Below are positions 26,470 through 36,711 of a stretch of 64,000 nucleotides of DNA, one piece after another. This DNA is from Paraburkholderia silviterrae (GTDB lineage: Bacteria > Pseudomonadota > Gammaproteobacteria > Burkholderiales > Burkholderiaceae), in NCBI RefSeq assembly GCF_004353915.1, contig NZ_SMRP01000005.1, positions 317,294-381,293 on the forward strand. Reading direction: 5' to 3'. The translations under genes were made by a program, and so were the position numbers. Numbering within the stretch: position 1 is the first letter of the stretch; every line of letters starts with the position of its first letter. Below the pieces are notes generated by a model. That model was not told the DNA's origin. It saw only the letters and a list, made by a program, of their open reading frames with translations, and ran no database searches.

Positions 26470-28848
26470 TCAGTCCACCGCCTGCAGCTTCGCCACCGCC
26501 AGCGCGAGCCACTTCTCGCCGTGGCGCTTGAAGCGCACCTGCGCCTTGGCGTCGGTGCCGCTGCCTTCGAGCGCCGTGACCGTGCCTTCGCCGAACTTCG
26601 TGTGGAACACGGCCTGGCCCACGCGGAAGCCCGCCTCGGCCGCGCGCTGCTCGTTGGCGAACGCGGGCGCCGGGCTCTTGTCCGCGATATAGGCATCGCG
26701 CTCGCGGCGGCCACCGCCACCGTTGCCCTCGCCACCGCCCGGACGCGAGAACCAGTCGCGGCCCCAGGCGGCGTTGTCGGAACGGCCGCCCCAGCGCGAG
26801 CCCGCTTCGACTTTGGGCGTGAGCCACTTGAGCGATTCCTGCGGCAGCTCGTCGAAGAAGCGCGAGCGCACGTTGTAGCGCGTCTGGCCGTGCAGCAAAC
26901 GGCTTTGCGCAAACGAGATATAGAGCCGCTCCTTCGCGCGCGTGATCGCCACGTACATCAGGCGCCGCTCTTCTTCGAGGCCATCGGCCTCCATCGCGCT
27001 GTTCTCGTGCGGGAACAGCCCCTCTTCGAGGCCGGTGATGAACACCGCCGTGAATTCGAGGCCCTTCGCGGCGTGCACGGTCATCAGTTGCACGGCGTCC
27101 TGACCGGCCTGCGCCTGGTTGTCGCCCGCCTCGAGCGACGCGTGCGAGAGGAAACCGGCGAGCGGCGTCATGACGTCGGGGTTCTGCGCGGGATCCGTGA
27201 TCGCGGGCGCGTCCAGCACTTCGATCTCCCCGTCCTGCGAAACGATCTCCGGCGCCTTGCTCGCGCCCGGACGCAGCGGAATCGAGCGCGCGGGCGTGTC
27301 CATGCCGTAGCCTTCCTCGCTCACGAACGCGGTGGCCGCGGTCACGAGTTCCTGCAAGTTCTCCAGGCGGTCCTGGCCCTCGCGCTCGTTCTGATAGAAC
27401 TCGGCCAGACCGCTCATGCGCACCGTATATTCGACGGTTTCAGGCAGGCTCATCTGCGCGGTTTCGGCGCGCATCTTCGCGACCAGATTCGCAAACGAAC
27501 CGAGGCTCGTGCCCGCCTTGCCCGTGACGTACGGAATCGCCGCCGCCATCGAGCAGTTGTAGAGGCGCGCCGCATCCGCGAGCTGCTCGATCGAGCGCGC
27601 GCCGATGCCGCGTGTCGGGAAGTTCACGACGCGCGCGAACGCGGTGTCGTCGTTCGGATTGTCGATCAGGCGCAGATACGCGAGCGCGTGCTTCACTTCC
27701 TGGCGCTCGAAGAAGCGCAGGCCGCCATACACCTTGTACGGCACGCCCGCGTTCACGAGCGTGTGCTCGATCGTGCGCGACTGCGCGTTGCTGCGGTAGA
27801 GAATCGCGATCTCGTTGCGCGCGAGGCCCTGATTGATGAGCGCGCGCACTTCCTCGACGATCCAGCCCGCTTCCTGCGAGTCCGTGGCCGCCTCGTAGAC
27901 GCGCACCGGCTCGCCGTGGCCCGCATCGGTGCGCAGGTTCTTGCCGAGGCGACGCGAGTTATGCGCAATCAGATAGTTCGCGGCATCGAGAATATGCCCG
28001 TGCGAGCGGTAGTTCTGCTCGAGCTTGATCATGTGCTTCACGCGGAATTCGTTCTCGAAGTCGCGCATGTTGCCCACGTTCGCGCCGCGGAACGCATAGA
28101 TCGACTGGTCGTCGTCGCCCACGGCGAAGATCGCGTTGCCCGCACCCGCGAGCAGCTTGAGCCACGCGTACTGGAGCTTGTTGGTGTCCTGGAACTCGTC
28201 GACGAGGATGTCGCGAAAGCGCGCCTGATAATGCGCGCGCAGCGGCGGGTTGTACGCGAGCAGCTCGTAGCAGCGCAGCAGCAGCTCGGCGAAGTCGACC
28301 ACGCCTTCGCGCTGGCATTGCTGGTCGTAGGCTTCGTAGAGCTCGACGAACTTGCGGTTGAAGTTGTCCGTGACATCGACGTCCTTCGGCCGCAGGCCCT
28401 GCTCCTTCGCGTTGTTGATGAAGTACTGCAGGTTCTTCGGCGGGTACTTCTCGTCGTCGATGTTCAGGCCCTTCATCAGACGCTTGATGGCCGAGAGCTG
28501 GTCGGCCGTGTCGAGGATCTGGAAGGTCTGCGGCAGGCCGGCGTCGCGGTAATGCGCGCGCAGCATGCGGTTGCACAGGCCGTGGAACGTGCCGATCCAC
28601 ATGCCGCGCGTGTCGATGGGCAGCATCGCCTGAAGGCGGCTCATCATTTCGCGCGCGGCCTTGTTCGTGAAGGTCACGGCGAGGATCGTCATCGGCGAGG
28701 CGAGGCCCTGCTGGATCAGCCACGCAATGCGCGTGATCAGCACGCGCGTCTTGCCGCTGCCGGCCCCGGCCAGAATGAGCGCCGGTTCGTTCGGCAACGT
28801 GACGGCGGCGTGTTGTTCGGGGTTCAGGTTGGCGAGCAGTTCGGGCAT
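26470..28848 (-). CDS. uvrD: ATP-dependent DNA helicase UvrD/PcrA
   Basis: A 792-residue superfamily-1A 3'-5' helicase for nucleotide-excision and mismatch repair. Motif I is GAGSGKT (Lys33), motif II DEFQDTN, motif III VGDDDQSIYAFRGA, and motifs V and VI read TVHAAKGLEFTAVF and YVAITRAKERLY. The C terminus contains the Tudor-like segment (FHTKFGEGTVTALEGSG) seen in UvrD/PcrA that can bind RNA polymerase. Its start faces valS across a 182-base divergent promoter region. Confidence 0.96.
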   Translation of the reverse strand: MPELLANLNPEQHAAVTLPNEPALILAGAGSGKTRVLITRIAWLIQQGLASPMTILAVTFTNKAAREMMSRLQAMLPIDTRGMWIGTFHGLCNRMLRAHYRDAGLPQTFQILDTADQLSAIKRLMKGLNIDDEKYPPKNLQYFINNAKEQGLRPKDVDVTDNFNRKFVELYEAYDQQCQREGVVDFAELLLRCYELLAYNPPLRAHYQARFRDILVDEFQDTNKLQYAWLKLLAGAGNAIFAVGDDDQSIYAFRGANVGNMRDFENEFRVKHMIKLEQNYRSHGHILDAANYLIAHNSRRLGKNLRTDAGHGEPVRVYEAATDSQEAGWIVEEVRALINQGLARNEIAILYRSNAQSRTIEHTLVNAGVPYKVYGGLRFFERQEVKHALAYLRLIDNPNDDTAFARVVNFPTRGIGARSIEQLADAARLYNCSMAAAIPYVTGKAGTSLGSFANLVAKMRAETAQMSLPETVEYTVRMSGLAEFYQNEREGQDRLENLQELVTAATAFVSEEGYGMDTPARSIPLRPGASKAPEIVSQDGEIEVLDAPAITDPAQNPDVMTPLAGFLSHASLEAGDNQAQAGQDAVQLMTVHAAKGLEFTAVFITGLEEGLFPHENSAMEADGLEEERRLMYVAITRAKERLYISFAQSRLLHGQTRYNVRSRFFDELPQESLKWLTPKVEAGSRWGGRSDNAAWGRDWFSRPGGGEGNGGGGRRERDAYIADKSPAPAFANEQRAAEAGFRVGQAVFHTKFGEGTVTALEGSGTDAKAQVRFKRHGEKWLALAVAKLQAVD

Positions 28849-29030
28849 GAGATGAGGGGCGCAAAGAAGGCCGCAAACATGGGCACAGCAGGGCCACAGG
28901 CGCGGCGGGCTTCGAGGTAGACCGTCATTATAAAGGCCATGCCGGCCATAGACGGGCGGGCGCCCCGGCCTGACGGCGCTTCCCCTTATAATCGAAGGTT
29001 TTCAGCATCTTTTTTCGGCAGATTCCACCC
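28849..29030. promoter_or_regulatory. Divergent promoter region of uvrD and valS
   Basis: Two -10-like TATAAT hexamers are seen, one on the minus strand at 28927-28932 (toward uvrD) and one on the plus strand at 28987-28992 (toward valS). Neither has a clear -35. No LexA-type CTG-N10-CAG box was recognised. Confidence 0.5.
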
Positions 29031-31898
29031 ATGAGCGACAGCACGCTAGCGAAAAGCTTCGAGCCGCAGACGATCGAAGCCCACTGGGGCCCCGAATGGG
29101 AGCGCCGCGGCTACGCCGCCGCGACCTTCACGCCCGGCCGCGCCAACTTCTCGATCCAGTTGCCGCCGCCCAACGTCACCGGCACGTTGCACATGGGGCA
29201 CGCGTTCAACCAGACGATCATGGACGGCTTGACGCGCTACCACCGCATGCTCGGCGAGAACACCCTGTGGGTGCCGGGCACGGACCACGCGGGCATCGCC
29301 ACGCAGATCGTGGTCGAGCGCCAGCTCGACGCGCAGAAGATCTCGCGCCACGACCTCGGCCGCGAGAAGTTCGTCGAGCGCGTGTGGGAATGGAAGCAGC
29401 AGTCGGGCTCGACCATCACGGGCCAGGTGCGCCGTCTGGGCGCCTCGATCGACTGGTCGCGCGAATACTTCACGATGGACGACAAGATGTCGGCCGCCGT
29501 GCGCGACGTGTTCGTGCGCCTCTATGAACAGGGCCTGATCTATCGCGGCAAGCGCCTCGTGAACTGGGATCCGGTGCTGCTCACCGCCGTTTCGGACCTC
29601 GAAGTGGCGAGCGAAGAGGAAAGCGGCCATCTCTGGCACCTGAGCTACCCGCTCGCGGACGGCTCGGGCCACCTCACGGTCGCCACCACGCGCCCGGAAA
29701 CCATGCTCGGCGACACCGCCGTGATGGTCCACCCGGAAGACGAGCGCTACGCGCACCTGATTGGCAAGATGGTGAAGCTGCCGCTCACGGAGCGCGAGAT
29801 CCCCATCATCGCCGACGAATACGTGGACCGCGAGTTCGGCACGGGCGTCGTGAAGGTCACGCCCGCGCACGACTTCAACGACTACCAGGTGGGCCAGCGC
29901 CACGGCCTGCCGATGATCGAGATCCTCACGCTCGACGCGAAGATCAACGAGAACGCGCCTGAAAAGTACCGCGGCCTCGACCGTTTCGAGGCGCGCAAGC
30001 AAGTGGTGGCCGACTTCGAGGCGCTGGGCCTGCTCGAATCGGTGCAGCCGCACAAGCTCATGGTGCCGCGCGGCGACCGCACGGGCGTCGTGATCGAGCC
30101 GATGCTCACCGACCAGTGGTTCGTGGCCATGAGCAAGCCGGCCCCGGAAGGCACGTTCAACCCCGGCAAGTCGATCACCGAAGTCGCGCTCGAAGTGGTG
30201 CGCAACGGCCAGATCAAGCTCGTGCCGGAAAACTGGACGACCACGTACAACCAGTGGCTCGAAAACATTCAGGACTGGTGCATTTCGCGCCAGCTCTGGT
30301 GGGGCCATCAGATCCCGGCCTGGTACGGCGAGAGCGGCGAGATCTTCGTCGCGAAGAGCGAGGAAGAGGCGCGCGCGCAAGCCGACGCCCAGGGCTACAA
30401 GGGCGCACTCAAGCGCGACGAGGACGTGCTCGACACGTGGTTCTCCTCGGCGCTCGTGCCGTTCTCGTCGCTCGGCTGGCCTGCCGAGACGCCTGAGCTC
30501 AAGGCCTTCCTGCCCTCCTCGGTGCTGGTGACGGGCTTCGACATCATCTTCTTCTGGGTGGCGCGCATGGTCATGATGACCACGCACTTCACCGGCAAGG
30601 TGCCCTTCGACACGGTCTACGTGCACGGCCTCGTGCGCGACGCCGAAGGCCAGAAGATGTCCAAGAGCAAGGGCAATACGCTCGACCCGATCGACATCGT
30701 CGACGGCATCGAGCTCGAGGCGCTCGTTGCCAAGCGCACGACGGGCCTCATGAATCCCAAGCAGGCCGCGAGCATCGAGAAGAAGACGCGCAAGGAGTTC
30801 CCGGACGGCATTCCCGCCTTCGGCACCGACGCGCTGCGCTTCACGATGGCCTCGATGGCCACGCTCGGGCGCAACGTGAACTTCGACCTCGCGCGCTGCG
30901 AGGGCTACCGCAACTTCTGCAACAAGCTCTGGAACGCCACGCGTTTCGTGCTGATGAACTGCGAAGGCCACGATTGCGGCTTCTCGAAGCCGGGCGCATG
31001 CCAGCCCGGCGATTGCGGCCCGGGCGGCTACACCGACTTCTCGCAGGCCGACCGCTGGATCGTCTCGCTGTTGCAGCGCGTGGAAGCCGAGGTCGCGAAG
31101 GGCTTCGCCGACTATCGCTTCGACAATGTGGCCAATGCCCTGTACAAGTTCGTCTGGGATGAATACTGTGACTGGTATCTGGAGCTCGCGAAGGTTCAGA
31201 TCCAGCACGGCACGCCCGAGCAGCAGCGCGCCACGCGGCGCACGCTCTTGCGCGTGCTGGAGACGGTGCTGCGCCTCGCGCACCCGGTGATTCCGTTCAT
31301 CACCGAAGCGCTCTGGCAGAAGGTCGCGCCGCTCACCGACGCGTACCCCCAGGGCGCGGCCGAGGGCGAGGCATCGATCATGATGCAGGGCTACCCGCTG
31401 GCCGAGCCGAAGAAGATTGACGAGGCCGCCGAGCAATGGGCCGCCGACCTGAAGGCCGTGATCGATGCATGCCGCAACCTGCGCGGCGAGATGAGCCTCT
31501 CGCCCGCCACGAAGGTGCCGCTGCTGGTGACGGGCAACGCCGAACGCCTCGCGTCGTTCGCGCCTTATGCGCAGGCGCTGGCCAAGCTCTCGGAGGTCCA
31601 GATCATCGCCGACGAAGCGACGCTCGACGCCGCCTCGGCGGGCGCGCCAGTTGCTATCGTTGGGACCGACAAGCTCGTGCTGAAGGTGGAGATCGACGTG
31701 GCAGCCGAGCGCGAGCGCCTCTCGAAGGAAATCGCACGCCTGACGAACGAAGTGACGAAGTGCAATGCCAAGCTGGGAAATGACAGTTTTGTTGCAAAAG
31801 CCCCTCCGGCGGTAGTTGAGCAGGAGCAGAAGAGGCTGGCAGAATTCCAGGCAACACTGGGCAAGCTGACCGCGCAACTCGCGCGGCTGCCGGCCTGA
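29031..31898 (+). CDS. valS: Valyl-tRNA synthetase
   Basis: A class-I synthetase of 955 residues charging tRNA-Val. The HIGH-type motif HMGH is at residues 54-57 and KMSKS at 542-546. The editing (CP1) domain between them has the conserved [13 protein letters not shown]. The C-terminal ~70 residues form the usual coiled-coil arm ([14 protein letters not shown]...). Length and domain order are normal. galU follows after 58 bases. Confidence 0.98.
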   Translation: MSDSTLAKSFEPQTIEAHWGPEWERRGYAAATFTPGRANFSIQLPPPNVTGTLHMGHAFNQTIMDGLTRYHRMLGENTLWVPGTDHAGIATQIVVERQLDAQKISRHDLGREKFVERVWEWKQQSGSTITGQVRRLGASIDWSREYFTMDDKMSAAVRDVFVRLYEQGLIYRGKRLVNWDPVLLTAVSDLEVASEEESGHLWHLSYPLADGSGHLTVATTRPETMLGDTAVMVHPEDERYAHLIGKMVKLPLTEREIPIIADEYVDREFGTGVVKVTPAHDFNDYQVGQRHGLPMIEILTLDAKINENAPEKYRGLDRFEARKQVVADFEALGLLESVQPHKLMVPRGDRTGVVIEPMLTDQWFVAMSKPAPEGTFNPGKSITEVALEVVRNGQIKLVPENWTTTYNQWLENIQDWCISRQLWWGHQIPAWYGESGEIFVAKSEEEARAQADAQGYKGALKRDEDVLDTWFSSALVPFSSLGWPAETPELKAFLPSSVLVTGFDIIFFWVARMVMMTTHFTGKVPFDTVYVHGLVRDAEGQKMSKSKGNTLDPIDIVDGIELEALVAKRTTGLMNPKQAASIEKKTRKEFPDGIPAFGTDALRFTMASMATLGRNVNFDLARCEGYRNFCNKLWNATRFVLMNCEGHDCGFSKPGACQPGDCGPGGYTDFSQADRWIVSLLQRVEAEVAKGFADYRFDNVANALYKFVWDEYCDWYLELAKVQIQHGTPEQQRATRRTLLRVLETVLRLAHPVIPFITEALWQKVAPLTDAYPQGAAEGEASIMMQGYPLAEPKKIDEAAEQWAADLKAVIDACRNLRGEMSLSPATKVPLLVTGNAERLASFAPYAQALAKLSEVQIIADEATLDAASAGAPVAIVGTDKLVLKVEIDVAAERERLSKEIARLTNEVTKCNAKLGNDSFVAKAPPAVVEQEQKRLAEFQATLGKLTAQLARLPA

Positions 31899-31956
31899 AT
31901 CGGCTAAGGTGTGCTCTGGCGGCAACGCCAGGGCCATCAGGACCAGGACCATAGAC

Positions 31957-32838
31957 ATGCTAAAAGTTACTAAAGCGGTATTCCCGGTGGCGGGCCTCGG
32001 CACGCGCTTCCTTCCGGCCACGAAGGCCAGCCCGAAGGAAATGCTGCCGGTCGTCGACAAGCCGCTGATCCAGTACGCGGTCGAGGAGGCCGTCGCGGCT
32101 GGCATTACCGAAATGATCTTCGTGACGGGCCGCAGCAAGCGCGCGATCGAAGACCATTTCGACAAATCCTACGAGATCGAGGCCGAGCTCGAGGCGCGCG
32201 GCAAGGACAAGCTGCTCGAGCTGGTGCGCAGCATTAAGCCGAACAACGTCGACTGCTTCTATGTGCGCCAGCCCGAAGCGCTGGGCCTCGGTCACGCCGT
32301 GCTGTGCGCGGAAAAGCTCGTGGGCGACAACCCGTTCGCCGTGATCCTCGCCGACGACCTGCTCTACGGCACGCCGCCGGTCATGAAGCAGATGGTCGAC
32401 GTGTTCGACCACTACCATAGCTCGGTGCTCGGCGTGGAAGAGATCCCGCCCTCGGAGACGCGCTCGTACGGCATCGTCGATGGCAAGGAATGGGAAGACG
32501 CGATCGTCAAGCTCTCGGGCATCGTCGAGAAGCCTGCGCCCGAAGTCGCGCCGTCGAACCTCGGCGTGGTGGGCCGCTACGTGCTCAAGCCGCGCATTTT
32601 CGAGCACCTTCGCTCGATCAAGCCGGGCGCGGGCGGCGAGCTTCAGCTCACCGACGCGATCCAGTCGCTGCTGGCCGACGAACAAGTGCTCGCGTACAAG
32701 TATCACGGCACGCGCTTCGACTGCGGCAGCAAGCTCGGCTACCTGAAGGCGACCGTGGAGTTCGCGCTGCGCCACCCGGAAGTGGCCGAGGACTTCACGG
32801 AATATCTGCGCACGCGCAAGCCGGAGCTGGAAGGCTAA
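31957..32838 (+). CDS. galU: UTP-glucose-1-phosphate uridylyltransferase
   Basis: A 293-residue nucleotidyltransferase that makes UDP-glucose from glucose-1-phosphate and UTP for surface polysaccharide synthesis. The N-terminal [23 protein letters not shown] is the nucleotide-binding signature with the catalytic Arg and Lys; [19 protein letters not shown] and [10 protein letters not shown] are further conserved blocks. ATG 31957 matches the family start. A bidirectional terminator lies 81 bases downstream, shared with the converging tusA. Confidence 0.97.
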   Translation: MLKVTKAVFPVAGLGTRFLPATKASPKEMLPVVDKPLIQYAVEEAVAAGITEMIFVTGRSKRAIEDHFDKSYEIEAELEARGKDKLLELVRSIKPNNVDCFYVRQPEALGLGHAVLCAEKLVGDNPFAVILADDLLYGTPPVMKQMVDVFDHYHSSVLGVEEIPPSETRSYGIVDGKEWEDAIVKLSGIVEKPAPEVAPSNLGVVGRYVLKPRIFEHLRSIKPGAGGELQLTDAIQSLLADEQVLAYKYHGTRFDCGSKLGYLKATVEFALRHPEVAEDFTEYLRTRKPELEG

Positions 32839-32919
32839 GCGCGAGCGGCTAAGCCCCTCCGGCCAGGCGCCCTCTCGCGGGGGCAACTGGCCGCACGCCG
32901 GTGCGTGGCGCCGGCAACG

Positions 32920-32957
32920 AAAATGGCCCGCAATCTCACGATCGCGGGCCATTTTTT
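32920..32957. terminator. Bidirectional terminator between galU and tusA
   Basis: AAAATGGCCCGC and GCGGGCCATTTT pair over 12 bp around a 12-base loop, with T's continuing on the plus strand. Its symmetric A/T flanks allow it to serve both converging genes. Confidence 0.88.
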
Positions 32958-32991
32958 ATGCGTTGCGCTTAAGCGTGCCGCGCGGGCCGCT

Positions 32992-33225
32992 TCAGCGGCG
33001 GCGCATCAGAAACACAAAAGTCTTGTCCTGCTGCGAGCTTTCGACAATCTCGTTGCCGGTCTGCTTGGCGAAGGCGGCGAAATCGCGTTGCGAGCCGGGA
33101 TCGGTCGCGAGAACCTTGAGAATCTGGCCGCTTTCCATGTCGGCGAGCGCCTTCTTGGCGCGCAGGATCGGCAGCGGGCAGTTCAGCCCACGCGCATCCA
33201 CTTCCTTGTGAACCTGAATTTGCAT
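32992..33225 (-). CDS. TusA/SirA-family sulfur-carrier protein
   Basis: A 77-residue protein with the TusA signature near the N terminus, DARGLNCPLPILRAKKAL, including the persulfide-carrying Cys16 and the CPLP box. It would relay sulfur for tRNA thiolation or cofactor synthesis; which partner it serves is not visible. AAGGAT lies upstream of the ATG. The frame is open far upstream, but that stretch is non-conserved and lies across another gene's antisense. Confidence 0.93.
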   Translation of the reverse strand: MQIQVHKEVDARGLNCPLPILRAKKALADMESGQILKVLATDPGSQRDFAAFAKQTGNEIVESSQQDKTFVFLMRRR

Positions 33226-33389
33226 CGGGTTGGATCCTTCGTTGGCGCGCCGCCTCTCTCGGATGGCGCTGGGTACGTCACGGATAGCAGCGATTTTACC
33301 GCAGCCGCATACAAGCACGCTTGCGCCCTCTTTGCGGCCGCCTTGCACCCACTTCGTTCGTTCGCTGCACGCCGGCGACGCCCCCCGCC

Positions 33390-34454
33390 TTAGAGCGTCA
33401 CCGCCTGCCCCGTGCGCAACGATTCGCGCAGCGCGAAGCCGATTCGCGTGGCCTCCAGCGCGTCCTCCAGCGTCGCGCCCTGCTGCGCGTGCTCCACCGC
33501 ACCGGCCTCGCCGCCATGGCGCGCCCGCACCGCCGCGACAAACGCCTGAGCCTCGATGAGGAAGGCCTCCTCGAAGCGGTCGAAGAAGGTCGGCGTGCAA
33601 ACGCTGCGCACGCCGTGCGCGTCGTAGATCTCCACGCGGTTCGCGCGCGGCAGATGGCCGATCGCGAGCGCGCCGGCCGTGCCGAAGACCTCGCTCGACG
33701 TATCGTTGCCATGCGCCATGGTGCGCGACGCATAGAACATCGCGAGCTTGCCACCCTGGAATTCGCAGATCGCGACGCCGTTGTCGACGTCGCCGTACTC
33801 GCGCAGGCCTTCGTGCAGCGCGACCGCGCCCGCCGCAAAGACGCGCGTGGCACGCGGCTTGCCGAGGAGCCAGCGCGCGACGTCGATATCGTGCACCGTG
33901 CAATCGAGAAAGATGCCGCCCGAGCCCGGCGCGAAGCGCACGAAGAAGCCATCGGGGTCGTTGAGATCGCAGGTTTGCGAACGCACGAGAAACGGCCGGC
34001 CGATCGCACCCGCGCGCACCTGCTCAAACGCGTCGTGATAGCTCGGGTCGAAACGGCGCATGAAGCCGATCGTCACCTGTCGGTCCGGAAAGCGGCGCGC
34101 CTCTTCCACCACGCGCTCGCATTCGGCCACATCGAGCGAGAGCGGCTTCTCGCAGAACACGTGCTTGCCCGCGCGCAATGCATCGACGATTTGCTGCGCG
34201 TGCAGCGCCGAAGGCGTCACGAGCCATACCGCGTCCACCGACGTGTCGACGAGCAATTCAGCGTAGTCGCGGTAAAGCCGCGCCTCGGGCAGCGCATCGC
34301 GCGCCCAGGCGAGGTCGTCTTCCAGCGGGCTGCATGCCGCCGCCAGCGTCGCGCCCGGCACGCGATACGCGAGATTGCCCGCATGCCGCCGGCCAAGCCG
34401 CCCAAGCCCCGCCACGCCCACGCGCAACGGCTGGGCACGTTCATTCGCCTGCAT
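33390..34454 (-). CDS. Gfo/Idh/MocA-family oxidoreductase, probable inositol-related dehydrogenase
   Basis: A 354-residue NAD(P)-dependent dehydrogenase. The N-terminal Rossmann motif is GVAGLGRLGRRHAGNLA, the catalytic lysine lies in FCEKPLSLD, and the active-site Asp/His are in DCTVHDIDVARW. It is related to IolG but clearly distinct from the iolG just upstream. Its place at the end of the rpiR-iolG transcription unit, 95 bases downstream, suggests a second inositol isomer (scyllo- or chiro-) or an inosose as substrate. This is inference from context. Confidence 0.85.
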   Translation of the reverse strand: MQANERAQPLRVGVAGLGRLGRRHAGNLAYRVPGATLAAACSPLEDDLAWARDALPEARLYRDYAELLVDTSVDAVWLVTPSALHAQQIVDALRAGKHVFCEKPLSLDVAECERVVEEARRFPDRQVTIGFMRRFDPSYHDAFEQVRAGAIGRPFLVRSQTCDLNDPDGFFVRFAPGSGGIFLDCTVHDIDVARWLLGKPRATRVFAAGAVALHEGLREYGDVDNGVAICEFQGGKLAMFYASRTMAHGNDTSSEVFGTAGALAIGHLPRANRVEIYDAHGVRSVCTPTFFDRFEEAFLIEAQAFVAAVRARHGGEAGAVEHAQQGATLEDALEATRIGFALRESLRTGQAVTL

Positions 34455-34549
34455 TGTCTGCCTCCTCTGATCTTACTTCGGCATCCTGCTTATTTGGCAA
34501 GCGCCGCTTCGCGCGCATCGCCACCACGATCTTCACCTGCGAGGCCGGA

Positions 34550-35557
34550 TCACGCTCCTAACTTCACCACGCGGCCTTCGCGCCACGAGAGCGCGGCCGC
34601 TTCCGCAAGCTCGAGCGCCTTGAGGCCGTCGGCCACGCTCGTGCGCACCGGCGTGCCCTGCGTCACAGCCTCGTAAAAATGCGCCATCTCGCGCGCGTAC
34701 GCCGCCCGATAGCGCTCAAGAAAGAACGCCTCGGGCACGTCCTGCGCCACCGCATGTTTCGTCCACGCCACCACTTCCGTGGGCTTCATGTTGCCCGCCT
34801 GCAGCATGCCGTCGCTGCCGAGAATCTCGAAGCGCTGGTCGTAGCCATAGGCCGCGCGCCGCGCCGTATTGATCTGGCAAAGGCGGCCGCGCTTCGTGCG
34901 GATCGTGACGGCGGTCGAGTCGATGTCGCCCGCATCGGCAATGGCCGGGTCGGAAAGGCAGCTGCCCGTGGCGTGCACGGTGTCGGCTTCGTCGTCGAGA
35001 ATCCAGCGGAAGATGTCGAAGTCGTGGATCAGCATGTCCTTGAAGATGCCGCCCGAGTGCTTGATGTACTCGACCGGCGGCGCGCCCGGATCGCGGCTCG
35101 TCACGATCAGCATCTCGGGCGTGCCGATCTCGCCCGCGTCGAGGCGCGCCTTGAGCGCGGCAAAAGTGGGATCGTAGCGGCGCTGAAAGCCGATCATGGC
35201 CACCACGCCCGCGCGCGCCACGGCCTCGGCGCACTCGCGCGCACGCCCGATGGCGAGATCGACCGGCTTCTCGCAGAAGATATGCTTGCCCGCCGCCGCC
35301 GATTTCAATATCAGTTCGGAATGCGTATCGGTGGAGGAGCAGATCACCGTCGCATCGATCGAAGCATCACCGAACGCGCCGTCCACGTCGGCCACCTGCG
35401 CGCCGTGCTGCGCCGCGAGCGCGGCAGCGGCCTCGCGGTTCACGTCGATCACATACTTCAGACGCACGCCGCTCTGGCGCGCGAGGTTCGCCGCATGAAT
35501 GCGGCCGATACGGCCCGCGCCGAATACCGCCACGTTCAGCGTCCTTGCTTCAGTCAT
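34550..35557 (-). CDS. iolG: Inositol 2-dehydrogenase
   Basis: A 335-residue Gfo/Idh/MocA enzyme that oxidises myo-inositol to 2-keto-myo-inositol (scyllo-inosose) with NAD+, the first catabolic step. The Rossmann loop is FGAGRIGRIHAANLA; the catalytic Lys is in FCEKPVDL; Asp and His lie in KDMLIHDFDIFRW; NTARRAAYGYDQR is the IolG-type loop. ATG 35557 follows GGAGG with five spacing bases. It overlaps the end of the regulator gene by eight bases, so the two are co-translated. Confidence 0.93.
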   Translation of the reverse strand: MTEARTLNVAVFGAGRIGRIHAANLARQSGVRLKYVIDVNREAAAALAAQHGAQVADVDGAFGDASIDATVICSSTDTHSELILKSAAAGKHIFCEKPVDLAIGRARECAEAVARAGVVAMIGFQRRYDPTFAALKARLDAGEIGTPEMLIVTSRDPGAPPVEYIKHSGGIFKDMLIHDFDIFRWILDDEADTVHATGSCLSDPAIADAGDIDSTAVTIRTKRGRLCQINTARRAAYGYDQRFEILGSDGMLQAGNMKPTEVVAWTKHAVAQDVPEAFFLERYRAAYAREMAHFYEAVTQGTPVRTSVADGLKALELAEAAALSWREGRVVKLGA

Positions 35558-36440
35558 CGTATCCTCCAGGGTCGGTCGATTCTTCCACGTTGAGTTCGAG
35601 CCGGTAGGCAAGCGCCACGAACAGCGCCTGGCACAGGCAAAACGTGCTGGTCAGCGAGCGGAACGCGAAGGCGCTCCCCTCCTTCACATAGAGCTGCGCG
35701 TCGGCGTGACGCGCGAGCGGCGAGAGCTGGCTGTCGGTGATGACGAGCGTCTTCGCCTGGTGCTGCTGCGCGACACGCAGGCAGTACTGTGTCTCCTTGC
35801 CATACGGTGCGAAGCTGATGGCGATCACCACGTCGCCCTTCTTCACGCTGCGGATCTGCTCGTGGTACATGCCGCCGAGACCCGAGACCAGATGCACGCG
35901 CTTTCTCGTGTGCTGCAGCGCATAGACGATATAGCTCGCCACCGCAAACGAGCGCCGTACGCCGATCACATAGATGTTGTCCGCGTGCTCGAGCATCTTC
36001 ACCGCTGCGTCGAACTGCGCGTCGTCGAGCCCGGCCTCGAGCTCATCCAGGCCGCTGCGGCACGCGCCGATGAACTCGCGCGCCACCGCGCCGCCGAGAT
36101 CCGGGCTCGCGTTGCCGTCCTTCGCCTCGATCAGCTGGCGAATGCGCTGCTGATAGCTGGTGGCCGACGCGCCCTGTCCCGCGTAGGCCTGGCGGAACAC
36201 GGCCTGCAGATCGGAGAAACCCGAAAAGCCGAAGCGCTGCGCGAAGCGCACCACCGCCGACGGGTGCACCCCGCAACTCGCGGCGATGTCGCTCGTGCGA
36301 GCCATCATCACGCTCGCGCGGTTCTGCTCGATATAGGTCGCGACGTTCTTTAACTGCCGTGGCAGCGCCTCGTACTCGTGTGCGATGCGCTGCATCAATT
36401 CGTCTACGCCTGCTACAGCGTCGCTTGTTTCATCCGCCAT
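35550..36440 (-). CDS. RpiR-family transcriptional regulator of inositol catabolism (IolR-type)
   Basis: A 296-residue regulator. The N-terminal ~80 residues are the RpiR helix-turn-helix (MARTSDIAASCGVHPSAVVRFAQRFGFSGF), and residues ~130-275 form the SIS phosphosugar-binding domain (YVIGVRRSFAVASYIVYAL, VVIAISFAPYGKET). In rhizobia the homologous IolR represses iol genes and responds to a phosphorylated inositol intermediate. The gene is first in a leftward operon with iolG, and a GGAA-N6-TTCC site lies about 105 bases upstream of its ATG, between it and the divergent transporter genes. Confidence 0.9.
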   Translation of the reverse strand: MADETSDAVAGVDELMQRIAHEYEALPRQLKNVATYIEQNRASVMMARTSDIAASCGVHPSAVVRFAQRFGFSGFSDLQAVFRQAYAGQGASATSYQQRIRQLIEAKDGNASPDLGGAVAREFIGACRSGLDELEAGLDDAQFDAAVKMLEHADNIYVIGVRRSFAVASYIVYALQHTRKRVHLVSGLGGMYHEQIRSVKKGDVVIAISFAPYGKETQYCLRVAQQHQAKTLVITDSQLSPLARHADAQLYVKEGSAFAFRSLTSTFCLCQALFVALAYRLELNVEESTDPGGYDD

Positions 36441-36518
36441 GATGGTTTTTCCCTGATGCTTGCCGCAGTGCCGCAAACCCTTGCTGGGCCTGCCCTGCAC
36501 GACGTGTCGACGGAACCG

Positions 36519-36524
36519 ATTATA
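36519..36524 (-). promoter_or_regulatory. Putative -10 element of the rpiR-iolG operon
   Basis: On the minus strand this reads TATAAT, 79 bases before the regulator's ATG. The hexamer 18 bases upstream (TTCCAA, plus-strand 36543-36548) overlaps the proposed operator, which would explain autorepression. Confidence 0.5.
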
Positions 36525-36543
36525 GGTAGCGCCGCACACGATT

Positions 36544-36559
36544 GGAACAGATTTTCCAT
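36544..36559. promoter_or_regulatory. IolR-type operator TGGAA-N6-TTCCA
   Basis: A perfect palindrome TGGAACAGATTTTCCA in the 271-base gap between the divergent regulator and transporter operons. It contains GGAA-N6-TTCC, the motif reported for the RpiR-family IolR of Sinorhizobium meliloti. It overlaps the presumed -35 of the leftward promoter and lies about 150 bases before the binding-protein ATG. Confidence 0.65.
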
Positions 36560-36711
36560 TTTTATTTGCAATGAAATTTTTGTTGCAACTGGCCAGGCGA
36601 TCGCCTACTCTTGTCGATGAGCGAAGGTGCAAAGCAGGCTGTCATGCGCTGGCCAGAACGCGCGCCGCGCTCGCCCCAAGAACGAACGACAGACCGAGAA
36701 AGGTGGAGACT

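Noticed and set aside
29046..32165. A very long open frame antisense to valS and galU (over 1000 codons)
   Set aside because: It mirrors valS codon by codon, a common effect of GC-rich third positions. The product is Arg/His/Glu-rich low-complexity sequence without domains, while valS is unmistakable.
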